Below, one piece after another: positions 18,475-27,364 of a stretch of 64,000 nucleotides of DNA; the stretch's first letter is position 1; every line of letters starts with the position of its first letter. Position numbers and translations under genes: made by a program. This DNA comes from an uncultured Collinsella sp. (lineage in GTDB: Bacteria > Actinomycetota > Coriobacteriia > Coriobacteriales > Coriobacteriaceae): NCBI GenBank assembly GCA_900758475.1, contig CAAERQ010000034.1, positions 1 to 64,000 on the forward strand, read 5' to 3'. The notes beneath the pieces were generated by a model. The model was not told the DNA's origin, did not search any database, and was given only the letters and a program-made list of their open reading frames with translations.

Positions 18475-19734
18475 TTAAATACGCTGCTTGGGCTCGGTGA
18501 CGATGGCCCGAACGATGCGGGGGCGATCGGTGAGGTCGTGGACGATGCGCACGTCCGACAGACCCGCTTGACGACAGAGCTCGGCCGCAGCGTCGAGCGC
18601 GCCCTCGTAGAGCTCGCAGGCAAACAGGCCGCCGGCGCGCAGCATGTAGGGCGCCGCGTTGAGCAGACGGCGGAAGATATCGAGGCCGTCGGCGCCGCCC
18701 TCGAGCGCCAGGTCGGGCTCAAAGTCCTTGACCTCGTGCGGCAGTGAGCGCATGACATCGGTGGGGATGTAGGGCGGGTTGGAGACGAGTACGTCAAAGG
18801 TGCCCCACTCTTCGCGGGGAATGGAACTCACCAGGTTCGTGAGGCTGAAGGCGACCTCGTCGGACGTGAGGCCAAGCGCATCGCGGTTTTTGGTAGCAAG
18901 GTCGATGGCGCGCGGCTCGATATCGGTAGCAGTGCAGGTAACGTGGCCGCGACGCTCCCAGGCAAGCGAGAGCGAGATGCAGCCCGTGCCGCAGCCGACC
19001 TCGAGAACGCGGGCAGTGCGGGGCCCGGCTGGAGCAGGTACGTTGGCCTCGGCGGCATCTTGCACGAGAGTCGTCTGTTGGTCGTTGCCCTCAATGGCGA
19101 TGCCGTATTCGTCGAGCTCGGGCTCGGCGGCTTCCGCGGCTTCGGCTTCTGCTGCCCGCGCGGCGGCTTCCTCGGCCTCGCGGTCGGCCAGTTCCTCGGC
19201 ATAGGCACGGCTGCCCAGTACGTCGCCGCCTAGCGCCGCCTCATCGGCAGCCGTCAGGTTAGCGGCACGGCGCTCGGCGGTCGCGCGTTCGTCTGCCAGC
19301 GCCGCCTCGGCTTTGCGAGCCTGCTCGACCTCATCGTTCCAAGGCAGCTCCACGCGCTGGCGGGCAGCGGCCTCGGGGCTCAGTACCTCGGCATCCAGAT
19401 AGTCCAGGACTTCCTCGACGAGCATCTCGGTCTCGGGGCGCGGGATGAGCACGCCGGGGGCGCACGCGACGTCGATCATGCGAAACTGCGTGCTACCGGT
19501 GATGTACTGCAGCGGCTCGCCCTTCGCGCGTCGGACGACTGCCGCGTGCATGGTCTCGAGCTGCGCTGCGTCGAGCGTCTCGTCCATGCGCATATACAAG
19601 TCGATACGCGCCAGGCCCGTTGCCGCACACAGCAGCCACTCGGCAGAAAGACGGGGATGCTCCTCACCGCGCTCGGCCAGGTACTCCTTGGTCCACTCGA
19701 GACAACGCTTGATGGTCCAGATCTCGTTTGCCAT
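18475..19734 (-). CDS. prmC: release factor glutamine methyltransferase with large insertion
   Basis: PrmC (HemK) N5-methylates the glutamine of the GGQ motif in release factors, using SAM. It is 419 aa, against a usual length of about 280. The N-terminal helical domain (1-110, ending PRPETEMLVEEVL) and the methyltransferase core (LEVGCGTGCISLSLAW from about 244; catalytic NPPY at 319-322) are intact. Between them, residues about 115-238 are an Ala/Glu/Arg-rich, low-complexity insertion. The start is ATG 19734 with GGAGG 6 nt upstream. It lies downstream of prfA, its substrate gene, as in most bacteria, but about 700 nt of repeats intervene. Confidence 0.92.
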   Translation of the reverse strand: MANEIWTIKRCLEWTKEYLAERGEEHPRLSAEWLLCAATGLARIDLYMRMDETLDAAQLETMHAAVVRRAKGEPLQYITGSTQFRMIDVACAPGVLIPRPETEMLVEEVLDYLDAEVLSPEAAARQRVELPWNDEVEQARKAEAALADERATAERRAANLTAADEAALGGDVLGSRAYAEELADREAEEAAARAAEAEAAEAAEPELDEYGIAIEGNDQQTTLVQDAAEANVPAPAGPRTARVLEVGCGTGCISLSLAWERRGHVTCTATDIEPRAIDLATKNRDALGLTSDEVAFSLTNLVSSIPREEWGTFDVLVSNPPYIPTDVMRSLPHEVKDFEPDLALEGGADGLDIFRRLLNAAPYMLRAGGLFACELYEGALDAAAELCRQAGLSDVRIVHDLTDRPRIVRAIVTEPKQRI

Positions 19735-20125
19735 GGGGTCCTCCCCTCTTAAGCGCCAGGCGGCGCGCGAATGTCGGAGCAGATTGTACGCGAGGCCAGC
19801 GCTTGGCAAGGGACGATTGAAGGCGATTATCGAGAATCAGCCCAGATTTTTGCTTGGAGCCTGCCTAGAGTGTTCATTCATCGACGTCTAAATCTGCATC
19901 CGTCAAGCTTTTGGCAAGGTTGCCCCTAACCTGACCAATATCTAACCAAGAACTTGCCAAATCACTTGACGCGCGACGCGTCAAAAATCGCCCCGCGACT
20001 TCTTGGACGATTTTTCAGGCAATATTTCCAATAGCAGATGCACACCGTTAATTGCTTTAAGCAGGTAGACAGTTTAACGGCCATCAAAGCCGATCGAACA
20101 ACATCTCAAAGCAATGTGCCCACCC

Positions 20126-20154
20126 TAGTCATTTAAGAACGTCCCCAATGACTA
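20126..20154. repeat. loop-conserved hairpin, TAGTCATT arms (copy 1)
   Basis: TAGTCATT/AATGACTA 8-bp arms around the 13-nt loop TAAGAACGTCCCC. Nearly identical to the hairpin at 20227-20255. It lies in the 696-nt gene-free stretch between prmC and prfA. Confidence 0.8.
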
Positions 20155-20191
20155 CCGCATCCGGAGCAAGGCAACGCCGCGGGCAGAGGAC

Positions 20192-20430
20192 GAACAGCGA
20201 GCGCCGCCCAGGGCGAACAAGTTGACTAGTCATTTAAGTACGTCCCCAATGACTACCTCTAAGACGCCGCAGGTTGAGCATAAATCAGCAAAAACGCCCC
20301 TAAGCGAGCAAGGTGACGTGAAAGAGGAGGGAAGCGTACTTCGGTACGCGACCGACGATTGAACGTCAGATTGCCGCTTAGGGGCGTTTGCAGCGTCGAG
20401 CCGTTACGGCGTTTGGTAAAACGCCGTAAC
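20192..20430 (-). repeat. nested palindromic element, copy C (with a partial left copy)
   Basis: The gene-free space between prmC and prfA. A partial copy (AGCGAGCGCCGCCCAGGGCG then AACAAGTTG, about 20192-20225) precedes a hairpin of the TAGTCATT family. The main copy has a perfect 15-bp outer stem AAACGCCCCTAAGCG/CGCTTAGGGGCGTTT (20292-20306 with 20375-20389), an inner GCGTAC-TTCG-GTACGC tetraloop hairpin (20334-20349) and a terminal 12-bp GTTACGGCGTTT/AAACGCCGTAAC hairpin (20403-20430). That hairpin ends directly against the prfA stop codon. Confidence 0.8.
20227..20255. repeat. loop-conserved hairpin, TAGTCATT arms (copy 2)
   Basis: Arms TAGTCATT/AATGACTA, loop TAAGTACGTCCCC (13 nt; one base different from copy 1, 101 nt away). 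Confidence 0.8.
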
Positions 20431-21498
20431 TTAAACTGCTTGTGCCAGCTTCTCGGCTCGCTCGGCGGCGGCAAGCGCCTCGATGACGGTGCCGAGTTGA
20501 TCGCCCAGAAGGACGCCGTTGTAGGTGGAGTTGAAACCGATACGGTGATCGGTCACGCGGTCCTGGGGCTGGTTGTAGGTACGGATCTTCTCGGAACGGT
20601 TGCCGTGACCGATCTGACTCTGGCGCTCGGCGCCGAGCTCGGCCTGCTGCTTCTCGAGTTCCATCTCGTACAGACGGGCACGCAGCATCTGCATGCAGAC
20701 CTCGCGGTTCTGGATCTGGGAACGCTGCTCCTGCGACTGCACCACGGTGTTGGTGGGCAGGTGGGTGATGCGCACGGCGGAGTAGGTGGTGTTAACGCAC
20801 TGACCGCCAGGGCCGGAGGCACAGTAGGTATCGATGCGCAGGTCGGACTGGTTGATCTGAACGTCGATCTCCTCGGCCTCGGGAAGCACGGCGACGGTTG
20901 CCGTGGAGGTCTGGATGCGACCCTGGGACTCGGTCTTGGGGACGCGCTGGACGCGATGCACGCCGGACTCGTACTTCATGACGGAGTAGACGCGGTCGCC
21001 CTCGACCTTGAACTCGATGGACTTAAAGCCGCCGGCCTCGCTGGGGCTGGAATCGAGCACGGTGGTCTTCCAGCCGCGCGACTCGCAGAAGCGCTGGTAC
21101 ATCTTGTACAGATCGCCGGCAAAGATGGCCGCCTCGTCGCCACCGGCGGCGGAACGGATCTCGACGATGGTGTTCTTGTCGTCGTTGGGGTCGCTCGGGA
21201 TGAGCATGTACTTAATGTCTTCCTCGAGCTGGGGAAGCTTCTCCTCGTTCTCGGAGATGTCCATCTGGAGCATCTCCTTCTCATCGGCATCGGTAGTATC
21301 GTGCAGCATTTCCTTGGCAGCCTCGATGTCATCGAGCGCACCGATGTACTCGCGCGAGGCGGCAATGAGGTCGGACTGGTGCGCGTACTCCTTGTTGAGA
21401 CGCGTAAACTCCTTGATATCGGAGGCGACGGCCGGGTCGGAAAGCTTCTTCTCGAGCTCCTCGTAGGCCTTGATGATCTTTTCGAGCTTGTCGCGCAT
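20431..21498 (-). CDS. prfA: peptide chain release factor 1
   Basis: Recognises UAA and UAG and triggers peptide release. It is 355 aa. The catalytic GGQ is at 231-233. The codon-recognition tripeptide of RF1 appears as Pro-Lys-Thr (187-189, in RVPKTESQG), which with the THLPTNTVVQ context separates it from RF2. The stop codon abuts a repeat-element hairpin. Upstream of prmC, its modifying enzyme. Confidence 0.96.
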   Translation of the reverse strand: MRDKLEKIIKAYEELEKKLSDPAVASDIKEFTRLNKEYAHQSDLIAASREYIGALDDIEAAKEMLHDTTDADEKEMLQMDISENEEKLPQLEEDIKYMLIPSDPNDDKNTIVEIRSAAGGDEAAIFAGDLYKMYQRFCESRGWKTTVLDSSPSEAGGFKSIEFKVEGDRVYSVMKYESGVHRVQRVPKTESQGRIQTSTATVAVLPEAEEIDVQINQSDLRIDTYCASGPGGQCVNTTYSAVRITHLPTNTVVQSQEQRSQIQNREVCMQMLRARLYEMELEKQQAELGAERQSQIGHGNRSEKIRTYNQPQDRVTDHRIGFNSTYNGVLLGDQLGTVIEALAAAERAEKLAQAV

Positions 21499-21699
21499 GG
21501 CGGGACTCCTTTATATGCGTGAAGGTGAAAATCGGCAGAATTGATGGGGCGCACGGCGCCGCTGCGGGGGTAAGCCCGGCTAGAACATGTCGATCTTCAG
21601 ATACATGCGCATCCCTTCGCGTATGGGGTACATAGTTGCGGTCTAACCCATACATGATAGCGTGCGCAGGCAAACCTGCATATAACCCGCACGGAATGA

Positions 21700-21732
21700 T
21701 TGGTGCAAACAAACCTGACCCCATTGCACCAA
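21700..21732. repeat. loop-conserved hairpin, TTGGTGCAA arms
   Basis: TTGGTGCAA/TTGCACCAA 9-bp arms around a 15-nt loop that reads TGGGGTCAGGTTTGT on the minus strand. It lies 16 nt past the M20 peptidase stop codon. The rest of 21499-21747 shows no gene. Confidence 0.75.
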
Positions 21733-21747
21733 GGGCTTGCTTTTTGG

Positions 21748-23163
21748 CTAGAGCGTTTGGAGTAGAGCGACGAGGAAGCGGATGCCTTGGAGGTAGGCGC
21801 GGCGGGTGATGCGCTCGTTGGTGCCGTGGACGCCGCGATCACACTCGTCGTCATCAACCACAAAGGCCGAGAAGCGAATGCACTCAGGGCAAATGTGCTG
21901 GTAGTTGGCAGCGTCGGTCGCACCGATCACGGTCGAGGGCACAATTGCCACTGGCTCGAATGATCCATTTTCCTCCGTCTCCTTTGGATCACGGAAATAG
22001 CGGGCGGCGATGGAGCGAACCGCCTCGAGGCCGGGACCACCGATGCGCGGGGACGGCGAGGGTTCGGAGCTGCCGGGGCCTAGCTCCACTTCGACACGAC
22101 CGGCAAGGTCCGCCCCGGCAACCGCCTCACGGCAGCGCGCCACAACGTCGGCCACGCTCGTGCCCTCGAGCATGCGGAAGTTGATGTTGGCCCACATATC
22201 CTGCGGCATTACGTTGGCGCCGGTGCTGCCACCCTCAATCTGCGTGGGTGCGCAGGTGGTCGTCACCAGCGGATAGAGCTTCTTGCTGGCGAGGCAATCG
22301 CGGACAATGGCGCCCCCGTTGGCGGCAATTTCATCCGCCGTGTAGAGCCCCAGCTCGACGAGCTGGGCGGCAAGCAAATCGGTCACGCGCGTCGGCCACT
22401 CGATATCGCAGATTGCGGTGATGGCACGGCTGAGCACCTCGAGCGACGTGCCGCCGTAGGGATTAGAAGAATGTCCACCCGCGCTCTTTGTCTTGAGCAC
22501 GATATCGGCATAGCCCTTCTCCGCGAGGTCGGCGTGCATGAGCCAACCCTCGCCCGCGCTGTACTCGGCATCCGAAACGATGCGGTAGTCGCCCTCGTCG
22601 ATCAGGAACTCGAGCTCAACACCGCGCTCCTCGAGCGCGCGGCCGATGGTGCCTGCGCCGTACTGCGTGGTTTCCTCGTCCTGGCCAAAGGCCAGGAGCA
22701 GCGTGCGCTCGTGCTGCCAACCGTGCGCCAGCGCATACTCGACAGCCTCGAGAATGCCTGCGACCTGGTCCTTCATGTCGATCGCGCCGCGACCCCAAAT
22801 GTAGGTGTCGTCCACGTGCCCGCTAAAGGGGGCGTGCGTCCAGTCGGCCTCGGTACCCGGCACCACGGGGACCACGTCCATGTGGCCCATGAGCATAACG
22901 GGCTTGAGGGCAGGGTCGGAACCGCTAAGTGTCACCAGCAGCGAATGATTGATAAGCTCGACCTCGCCCGCCGCAAATACGTGCGGCCAGGCCTGCTGCA
23001 TATAGGCGCGCAGGTCGTCGAACGGCTGCCAGTTCACCGCCTCGGCATCCATGCTCGAGATGGTCGGAAACGACAGCACGCGCCCCAGGCGCTCGCACGC
23101 GCCAGTTTCATCCAAATCGGCAAAATCATCCTCATGCGCAAAGAAGCGCCAAACCTCGGCCAT
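21748..23163 (-). CDS. M20-family zinc carboxypeptidase/deacylase
   Basis: A 471-aa amidohydrolase of the M20 (ArgE/DapE/CPG2) group, closest in layout to the PM20D1/carboxypeptidase S type. Metal-site motifs: MGHMDVVPV, GRGAIDMKDQ, FGQDEETTQYGAG, IDEGDY, and a C-terminal His in DDDECDRGVHGTNERI. It probably trims peptides or N-acyl amino acids. It is the last gene after the amino-acid ABC importer, so it may process imported substrates. ATG 23163 has AAAGGATG upstream. A palindromic repeat (21961-21991) is embedded in the reading frame and encodes the DPKETEENGS stretch. Confidence 0.85.
   Translation of the reverse strand: MAEVWRFFAHEDDFADLDETGACERLGRVLSFPTISSMDAEAVNWQPFDDLRAYMQQAWPHVFAAGEVELINHSLLVTLSGSDPALKPVMLMGHMDVVPVVPGTEADWTHAPFSGHVDDTYIWGRGAIDMKDQVAGILEAVEYALAHGWQHERTLLLAFGQDEETTQYGAGTIGRALEERGVELEFLIDEGDYRIVSDAEYSAGEGWLMHADLAEKGYADIVLKTKSAGGHSSNPYGGTSLEVLSRAITAICDIEWPTRVTDLLAAQLVELGLYTADEIAANGGAIVRDCLASKKLYPLVTTTCAPTQIEGGSTGANVMPQDMWANINFRMLEGTSVADVVARCREAVAGADLAGRVEVELGPGSSEPSPSPRIGGPGLEAVRSIAARYFRDPKETEENGSFEPVAIVPSTVIGATDAANYQHICPECIRFSAFVVDDDECDRGVHGTNERITRRAYLQGIRFLVALLQTL
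21961..21991. repeat. loop-conserved hairpin inside the M20 peptidase coding region
   Basis: TGATCCA/TGGATCA arms around TTTTCCTCCGTCTCCTT. It shares about 25 of 31 positions with the intergenic hairpin at 40662-40692, but its arms differ in a compensated way. It is in frame within the peptidase gene. Confidence 0.7.
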
Positions 23164-23235
23164 GACATCCTTTCGATTGTGATGACGAGGGCCGCCCCAC
23201 CGGAGCGGCCCTGCCACGTAAGCGTTTGCGGTCGG

Positions 23236-24021
23236 TTATTTGTCCTCGAGATAACGCGAGAGGAACTCGCGAGTGCGCTGGTGCTTGGGGTTGCCGAAGA
23301 GCTCGGCCGGCGCGGCATCCTCGAGCACCACGCCCTTGTCCATAAAGACCACGCGGTCGGACACGGTTCGGGCAAAGGCCATCTCGTGCGTGACGACGAC
23401 CATGGTCATGCCGTCGGCAGCGAGCTTGCGCATGACCTCGAGCACCTCTCCCACGATCTCGGGGTCGAGTGCGGAGGTCGGCTCGTCGAACAGCATGATC
23501 TGCGGATTCATGCACAGGGCGCGCGCGATGGCCACGCGCTGCTTTTGGCCACCGGATAGGCGGCCCACGGCGGCGTGCGCGAACTTTTCGAGCCCCACGC
23601 TCGTCAGATGCTCCATCGCGACCTTCTCGGCCTCGGCCTTGCTCATCTTTTTGAGCGTGACGGGCGCGAGCGTGCAGTTGTCGAGCACATCCATGTTGTT
23701 GAACAGGTTAAAGCCCTGGAACACCATGCCGATGTCCTCACGCAGCTTGTTAATGTTGCAGCGCTCGGCCGTAAGGTCCTGGCCGTGGAACCAGATGTGG
23801 CCCGCGTCCGGGGTCTCGAGCAGGTTGAGGCAGCGCAGGAAGGTCGACTTGCCCGAGCCCGAGGCGCCGATAATGGTAACGACCTCGCCGGGGTTAACGG
23901 ACAGGTCGATGCCCTTGAGCACCTCGAGCGAGCCGAAGCTCTTGCGCAGGCCCTCGACGCGGATGAGCGGCTCATTGGTCTGTGCGGCGGCCGCGGTGCC
24001 GGTAGTGGCGATATCTGCCAT
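23236..24021 (-). CDS. polar amino-acid ABC transporter ATPase
   Basis: A 261-aa ATPase of the GlnQ/HisP type. Walker A GASGSGKST, Q-loop VFQGFNLFNNM, signature LSGGQKQR, Walker B IMLFDEPT and the switch His in VVVTHEMAFA are all present. It powers import by the adjacent permease. ATG 24021 has GAGGAG upstream; the longer frame to 24096 is not needed. Confidence 0.94.
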   Translation of the reverse strand: MADIATTGTAAAAQTNEPLIRVEGLRKSFGSLEVLKGIDLSVNPGEVVTIIGASGSGKSTFLRCLNLLETPDAGHIWFHGQDLTAERCNINKLREDIGMVFQGFNLFNNMDVLDNCTLAPVTLKKMSKAEAEKVAMEHLTSVGLEKFAHAAVGRLSGGQKQRVAIARALCMNPQIMLFDEPTSALDPEIVGEVLEVMRKLAADGMTMVVVTHEMAFARTVSDRVVFMDKGVVLEDAAPAELFGNPKHQRTREFLSRYLEDK

Positions 24022-24043
24022 GATGATTCTCCTCGTCTTGAGC

Positions 24044-25192
24044 CTAGTTGGAGCTGGGCAGCGTTGCCGGGGCCTCGGCGCCGAGCTTTTTGCCAAAGGC
24101 CTCGAGCAGGCGGCTCGCCACGAGCGTCAGGATCAGGTAGACCACGAGCGCCACGCAGTAGACCTCCATCTGGCGGTAGTACACGCCGGCGACGGTGGTG
24201 GTGGCGTACATGAGGTCGAACACGCCGATGACCGAAAGCACCGACGAGTCCTTGATGTTGATGATGAGCTCGTTGGTTAGTGCGGGGATCGCGTTTTTAA
24301 TGCCCTGGGGGAACACGACCTTGCGCATAGCCTGCCACTGCGACAGACCCAGCGAGCGCGCCGCCTCGGCCTGGCCGGGATCGATGGACTCGATACCGCC
24401 GCGCAGGACCTCCATCATGTAGGCGGTGGAGTTGAGCGAGATGGTGACGAGACCGGCGGTGAAGGTACTCCAAATCTGGTTGGCCTGGGCGGTCTCGAAG
24501 CCCATGCCGCGCAAAACGGTGAAGCCCGCATAATAGATGAGCAGGCCCTGGACCATCATGGGCGTGCCGCGCACGATGGTGGAGTAGATGGTCGCAAAGC
24601 CGCGGCCGACACTCTTAAAGAAGCGCACCAGGTCGTTGTCCACGCGATCGAAGGTCTGAATACGCAGGAACACAAAGAGCAGCGCCAGGAAGAATGCGAT
24701 GACGGTGCCGAAGGTGGCAAGCGCGATGGTGATCTCGATACCGCGGATAAAGAAGTCCCCGCTCTTGTAGGTCATGTAGACCAGGCTCGACAAAAAGTCG
24801 CTGGGATTGGAGTCCGAGACAATACTCACCTGCACCAGGTCGATAAACGACATGACGCAACGGTCGATAAAGAAGATCGCCGCGATGGCGACCACGACAT
24901 AGCTGCCCAGGCGCGCGCCGCGACGGAAGCGCTCGGAAGCAAACGGCGACGTTTCGCGATAGTCGCTCCAGTGCATGAGTTTGGTGGCCAGCGCCGCCGC
25001 CGACACGACGAGCCAGGCCCAAAGAATCGCCCAAAGGCAGTCCTGGAAAATGCTGGTGGGCGCCAAGAAGCTCAGCGGCGTGGGGTTACGTTGGCTAAAC
25101 GCCAGGCCGAGCGCCGCGATAACACTCGTGCCCAGATATACATAGCGATGGTCGGCCTTGATAAAGGAGGCCAGACGATTGATGGTTTTCAT
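24044..25192 (-). CDS. polar amino-acid ABC transporter permease
   Basis: Inner-membrane permease of the HisM/GlnP type, 382 aa. The C-terminal 230 residues contain the family core, including the EAA-like loop EAARSLGLSQWQAMRKVVFPQGIKNAIPAL and the preceding TIVRGTPMMVQGLL. The N-terminal 150 residues add two or three membrane segments not found in minimal permeases. It lies between the solute-binding protein and the ATPase. Confidence 0.92.
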   Translation of the reverse strand: MKTINRLASFIKADHRYVYLGTSVIAALGLAFSQRNPTPLSFLAPTSIFQDCLWAILWAWLVVSAAALATKLMHWSDYRETSPFASERFRRGARLGSYVVVAIAAIFFIDRCVMSFIDLVQVSIVSDSNPSDFLSSLVYMTYKSGDFFIRGIEITIALATFGTVIAFFLALLFVFLRIQTFDRVDNDLVRFFKSVGRGFATIYSTIVRGTPMMVQGLLIYYAGFTVLRGMGFETAQANQIWSTFTAGLVTISLNSTAYMMEVLRGGIESIDPGQAEAARSLGLSQWQAMRKVVFPQGIKNAIPALTNELIINIKDSSVLSVIGVFDLMYATTTVAGVYYRQMEVYCVALVVYLILTLVASRLLEAFGKKLGAEAPATLPSSN

Positions 25193-25201
25193 GCTGCCTC
25201 C

Positions 25202-26128
25202 CTATGCCGGCTGACGATCGAGGCACGCGTCCCACATTTGGTCGCGTTCCTCTTGGCTAATGCCCTTGAGTGTCTTGTCGATGAGTTTAAGCAGCTTGTC
25301 CGAGCCCTTGCGGCAGCCGACGTTTGCCGCGACCTCCTGCTTAAAGCCCTCGCCCTCGGCAAAATGAATAGGGACGATACCCGGGTTTTGGGCCATATAG
25401 CCCTTCTCGTTCTCGGTGTTGTAAGTCACGGCGTCGCATGTGCCCTGCAGCAGATTCGAGAACACCGTGGGGACGGAGTCGACCGGGTTCTTGTGCACAA
25501 CGCCCGGAATCTCGTCGATGACGGTGTCGAGCATGGTGTCCTTTTGGCCGAGTACCGTGGCACCGCTAAAGTCGCTGAGCTTGGTGGCGTTTTGGTAGGG
25601 GGAACCCTCTTTTACGAACAGGCCAAAGTAGCCAATGAAGTACGGGTCGGAGAAGCCGACCGACTCCTCGCGCTCGGGCGTGGCGCTCATACCGGCGATG
25701 ATGAGGTCGATCTGGCCGTTGTTGAGCGAATCGATGAGGCCCGAGAAGCTCTGCTTGACGGCAACGGGCTCGCCACCGAGGGCCTTGCAGACGATCTTGG
25801 CGATCTGCACGTCGTAGCCATCGGCATAGGCGCCCTGCACGTTGTCGATGGGGATAGTGTACTCACTGGCTTCGGAAACCTGCCAGTTGTACGGGGCGTA
25901 GGCCGCCTCCATGCCAATGCGGATCTTGTCCTTGCCGATCACGGAATCGGACAGGTCGTCGCGACCGCCGCCCGTCGTGGGCTGAACCACCTTGAGCGTG
26001 GACGGACGCTGACAGCCGGCGAGCGCGCCGGCGACGACGGAAGCGCTCGCAGCGAGAGCGCTACCCAAGAAGATGCGACGGCTGCACACCGGCTGTGGAT
26101 GCGCGTCGCGCTGATGGGGAGAATGCAT
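25202..26128 (-). CDS. amino-acid ABC transporter substrate-binding lipoprotein
   Basis: A 308-aa SBP_bac_3 protein. The N-terminus carries a twin-arginine SRRIFLGS start and a lipobox LAGC, so it appears to be a Tat-exported lipoprotein. The mature part has the amino-acid-binding fold (GMEAAYAPYNW, GYDVQIAKIVCKALGG, LIIAGMSATPEREESVGFSDPY, GTCDAVTYN). First gene of the SBP-permease-ATPase-peptidase unit. ATG 26128 has GGAAGG upstream. The ligand cannot be told. Confidence 0.92.
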   Translation of the reverse strand: MHSPHQRDAHPQPVCSRRIFLGSALAASASVVAGALAGCQRPSTLKVVQPTTGGGRDDLSDSVIGKDKIRIGMEAAYAPYNWQVSEASEYTIPIDNVQGAYADGYDVQIAKIVCKALGGEPVAVKQSFSGLIDSLNNGQIDLIIAGMSATPEREESVGFSDPYFIGYFGLFVKEGSPYQNATKLSDFSGATVLGQKDTMLDTVIDEIPGVVHKNPVDSVPTVFSNLLQGTCDAVTYNTENEKGYMAQNPGIVPIHFAEGEGFKQEVAANVGCRKGSDKLLKLIDKTLKGISQEERDQMWDACLDRQPA

Positions 26129-26227
26129 AATCTGCCTTCCCTGTTGAATCGTATGCTGACGACTTAACAGGATATACGCCAGCGACCAGCAGTGCAGCAC
26201 AAGCTCGAAAAATTAATAGACACATGG

Positions 26228-26243
26228 TAGTCATTGGGGACGT
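26228..26243 (+). repeat. half copy of the TAGTCATT/GGGGACGT hairpin
   Basis: TAGTCATTGGGGACGT matches the inverted form of the hairpins at 20126 and 20227, but the second arm is missing. It directly precedes nested element copy B. Confidence 0.6.
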
Positions 26244-26261
26244 CGATGTTTTGGCAATGCC

Positions 26262-26391
26262 GGCGAGCGACGTCCAGAGCGAACAAGTGGCATGAAAAAG
26301 ACAAGGCATGACCAGAAGGTCTATGCCTTGCCTTTTGAATGACAAATTATCGCTCTGGCCGGCACGCAGCATCGACCGAGCGGCGGAACCT
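26262..26391 (-). repeat. nested palindromic element, copy B, with terminator
   Basis: The outer stem CCAGAGCGA/TCGCTCTGG (26274-26282 with 26350-26358) encloses a terminator-like stem with changed bases relative to copy A (AAGGCAAGGCAT-type). The GCAGCATCGACC segment follows, but the final GTTACG hairpin has degenerated. It abuts the stop codon of the epimerase-like gene (26392). Confidence 0.78.
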
Positions 26392-27285
26392 CTAGAGCAA
26401 GGTGACGCTAAAGCTGCGTTTATCGGTAGCGCCGGGGGCCAAGGTGATGGTGTTGACCTTATGCTCAAAGACGTCGTCCTCGGTGGACATGGTGGTGTGA
26501 CCGGTCCAAGGCTCGAGCGCCACAAACGGGGCGTCGTTGGCGGCAGACCACACGCCGATGTACTTAAAGCCCTCAAAGTCGATCTTGACGCCGTGGCCCG
26601 ACTTGCGGCCGCGCAGCGTGAGCGTGGAGCCCGGGGTATCGGTGAACATGATGGCATCGTTATCGAAGCTGCGGTGCGTGATGGGCAGCACGTCCGAGTT
26701 ATCGGGAGCCTTGTAGCTACCCTCGAACGTCATGAGGCCATCGGGCGTGATGATGGGGGCCTCGTTGGTCCAAGCCTCGGTAAATGCCAGCTCGTAGTCC
26801 TCGAACGTCTCGTCCTCGGCACCGGGAGCGGGCACGTTAAATGCAGGGTGACCGCCCACCGAGAACGGCAGGTCCACGTCGCCGGTGTTGGTGACGGCAA
26901 AGGTCTGCGTGAGCGTGGCGTCGCCGGTTAGGGCATAGGTCATGTTGAGCATAAAGTGGAAGGGGAAAGCCTTGAGCGACTCAGGCGTATCGGTGATCTC
27001 GTAGGTGACGGACGAGCCGTCCTCGGAGACCTCGACCAGCTTGTGCTCGACGATGCGCGCGAGGCCGTGGCGCGGCATCTCGCAGGTGCCGGCCGCAGAC
27101 GTTGCTGTGTTGTTGCGCAGCGATCCCACGATGGGGAACAGAATGGGCGCATGCTTGCCCCAAAAGGCCGGGTCGCCCTGCCACAGATACTCGTTGCCGT
27201 CGAGGGCAAGGCTCGTGAGCTGGGCTCCCATGGAATCGATGGCCGCGGTGAGGCCGCCGCGCTTGATGGTGGTGACGGTGGACAT
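26392..27285 (-). CDS. aldose 1-epimerase-like enzyme
   Basis: A 297-aa protein of the galactose-mutarotase fold. Conserved marks: QGDPAFWGKHAPILFPIVGSLRN, the GHPAFNVP segment with the catalytic His, and ALEPWTGHTT near the end. It is closest to the LacX/YeaD-type branch, which acts on hexose or hexose 6-phosphate anomers. ATG 27285 follows a GGAGG site. The gene stands alone between repeats and an anchored-protein gene. Confidence 0.85.
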   Translation of the reverse strand: MSTVTTIKRGGLTAAIDSMGAQLTSLALDGNEYLWQGDPAFWGKHAPILFPIVGSLRNNTATSAAGTCEMPRHGLARIVEHKLVEVSEDGSSVTYEITDTPESLKAFPFHFMLNMTYALTGDATLTQTFAVTNTGDVDLPFSVGGHPAFNVPAPGAEDETFEDYELAFTEAWTNEAPIITPDGLMTFEGSYKAPDNSDVLPITHRSFDNDAIMFTDTPGSTLTLRGRKSGHGVKIDFEGFKYIGVWSAANDAPFVALEPWTGHTTMSTEDDVFEHKVNTITLAPGATDKRSFSVTLL

Positions 27286-27364
27286 GCTACTTCCTCCAAA
27301 AGTAAACAATAGTGTCGAGGGCTATTGTGCCACTCTTGGCGGCAAGGAGAAGCGGCAGGCGCAG

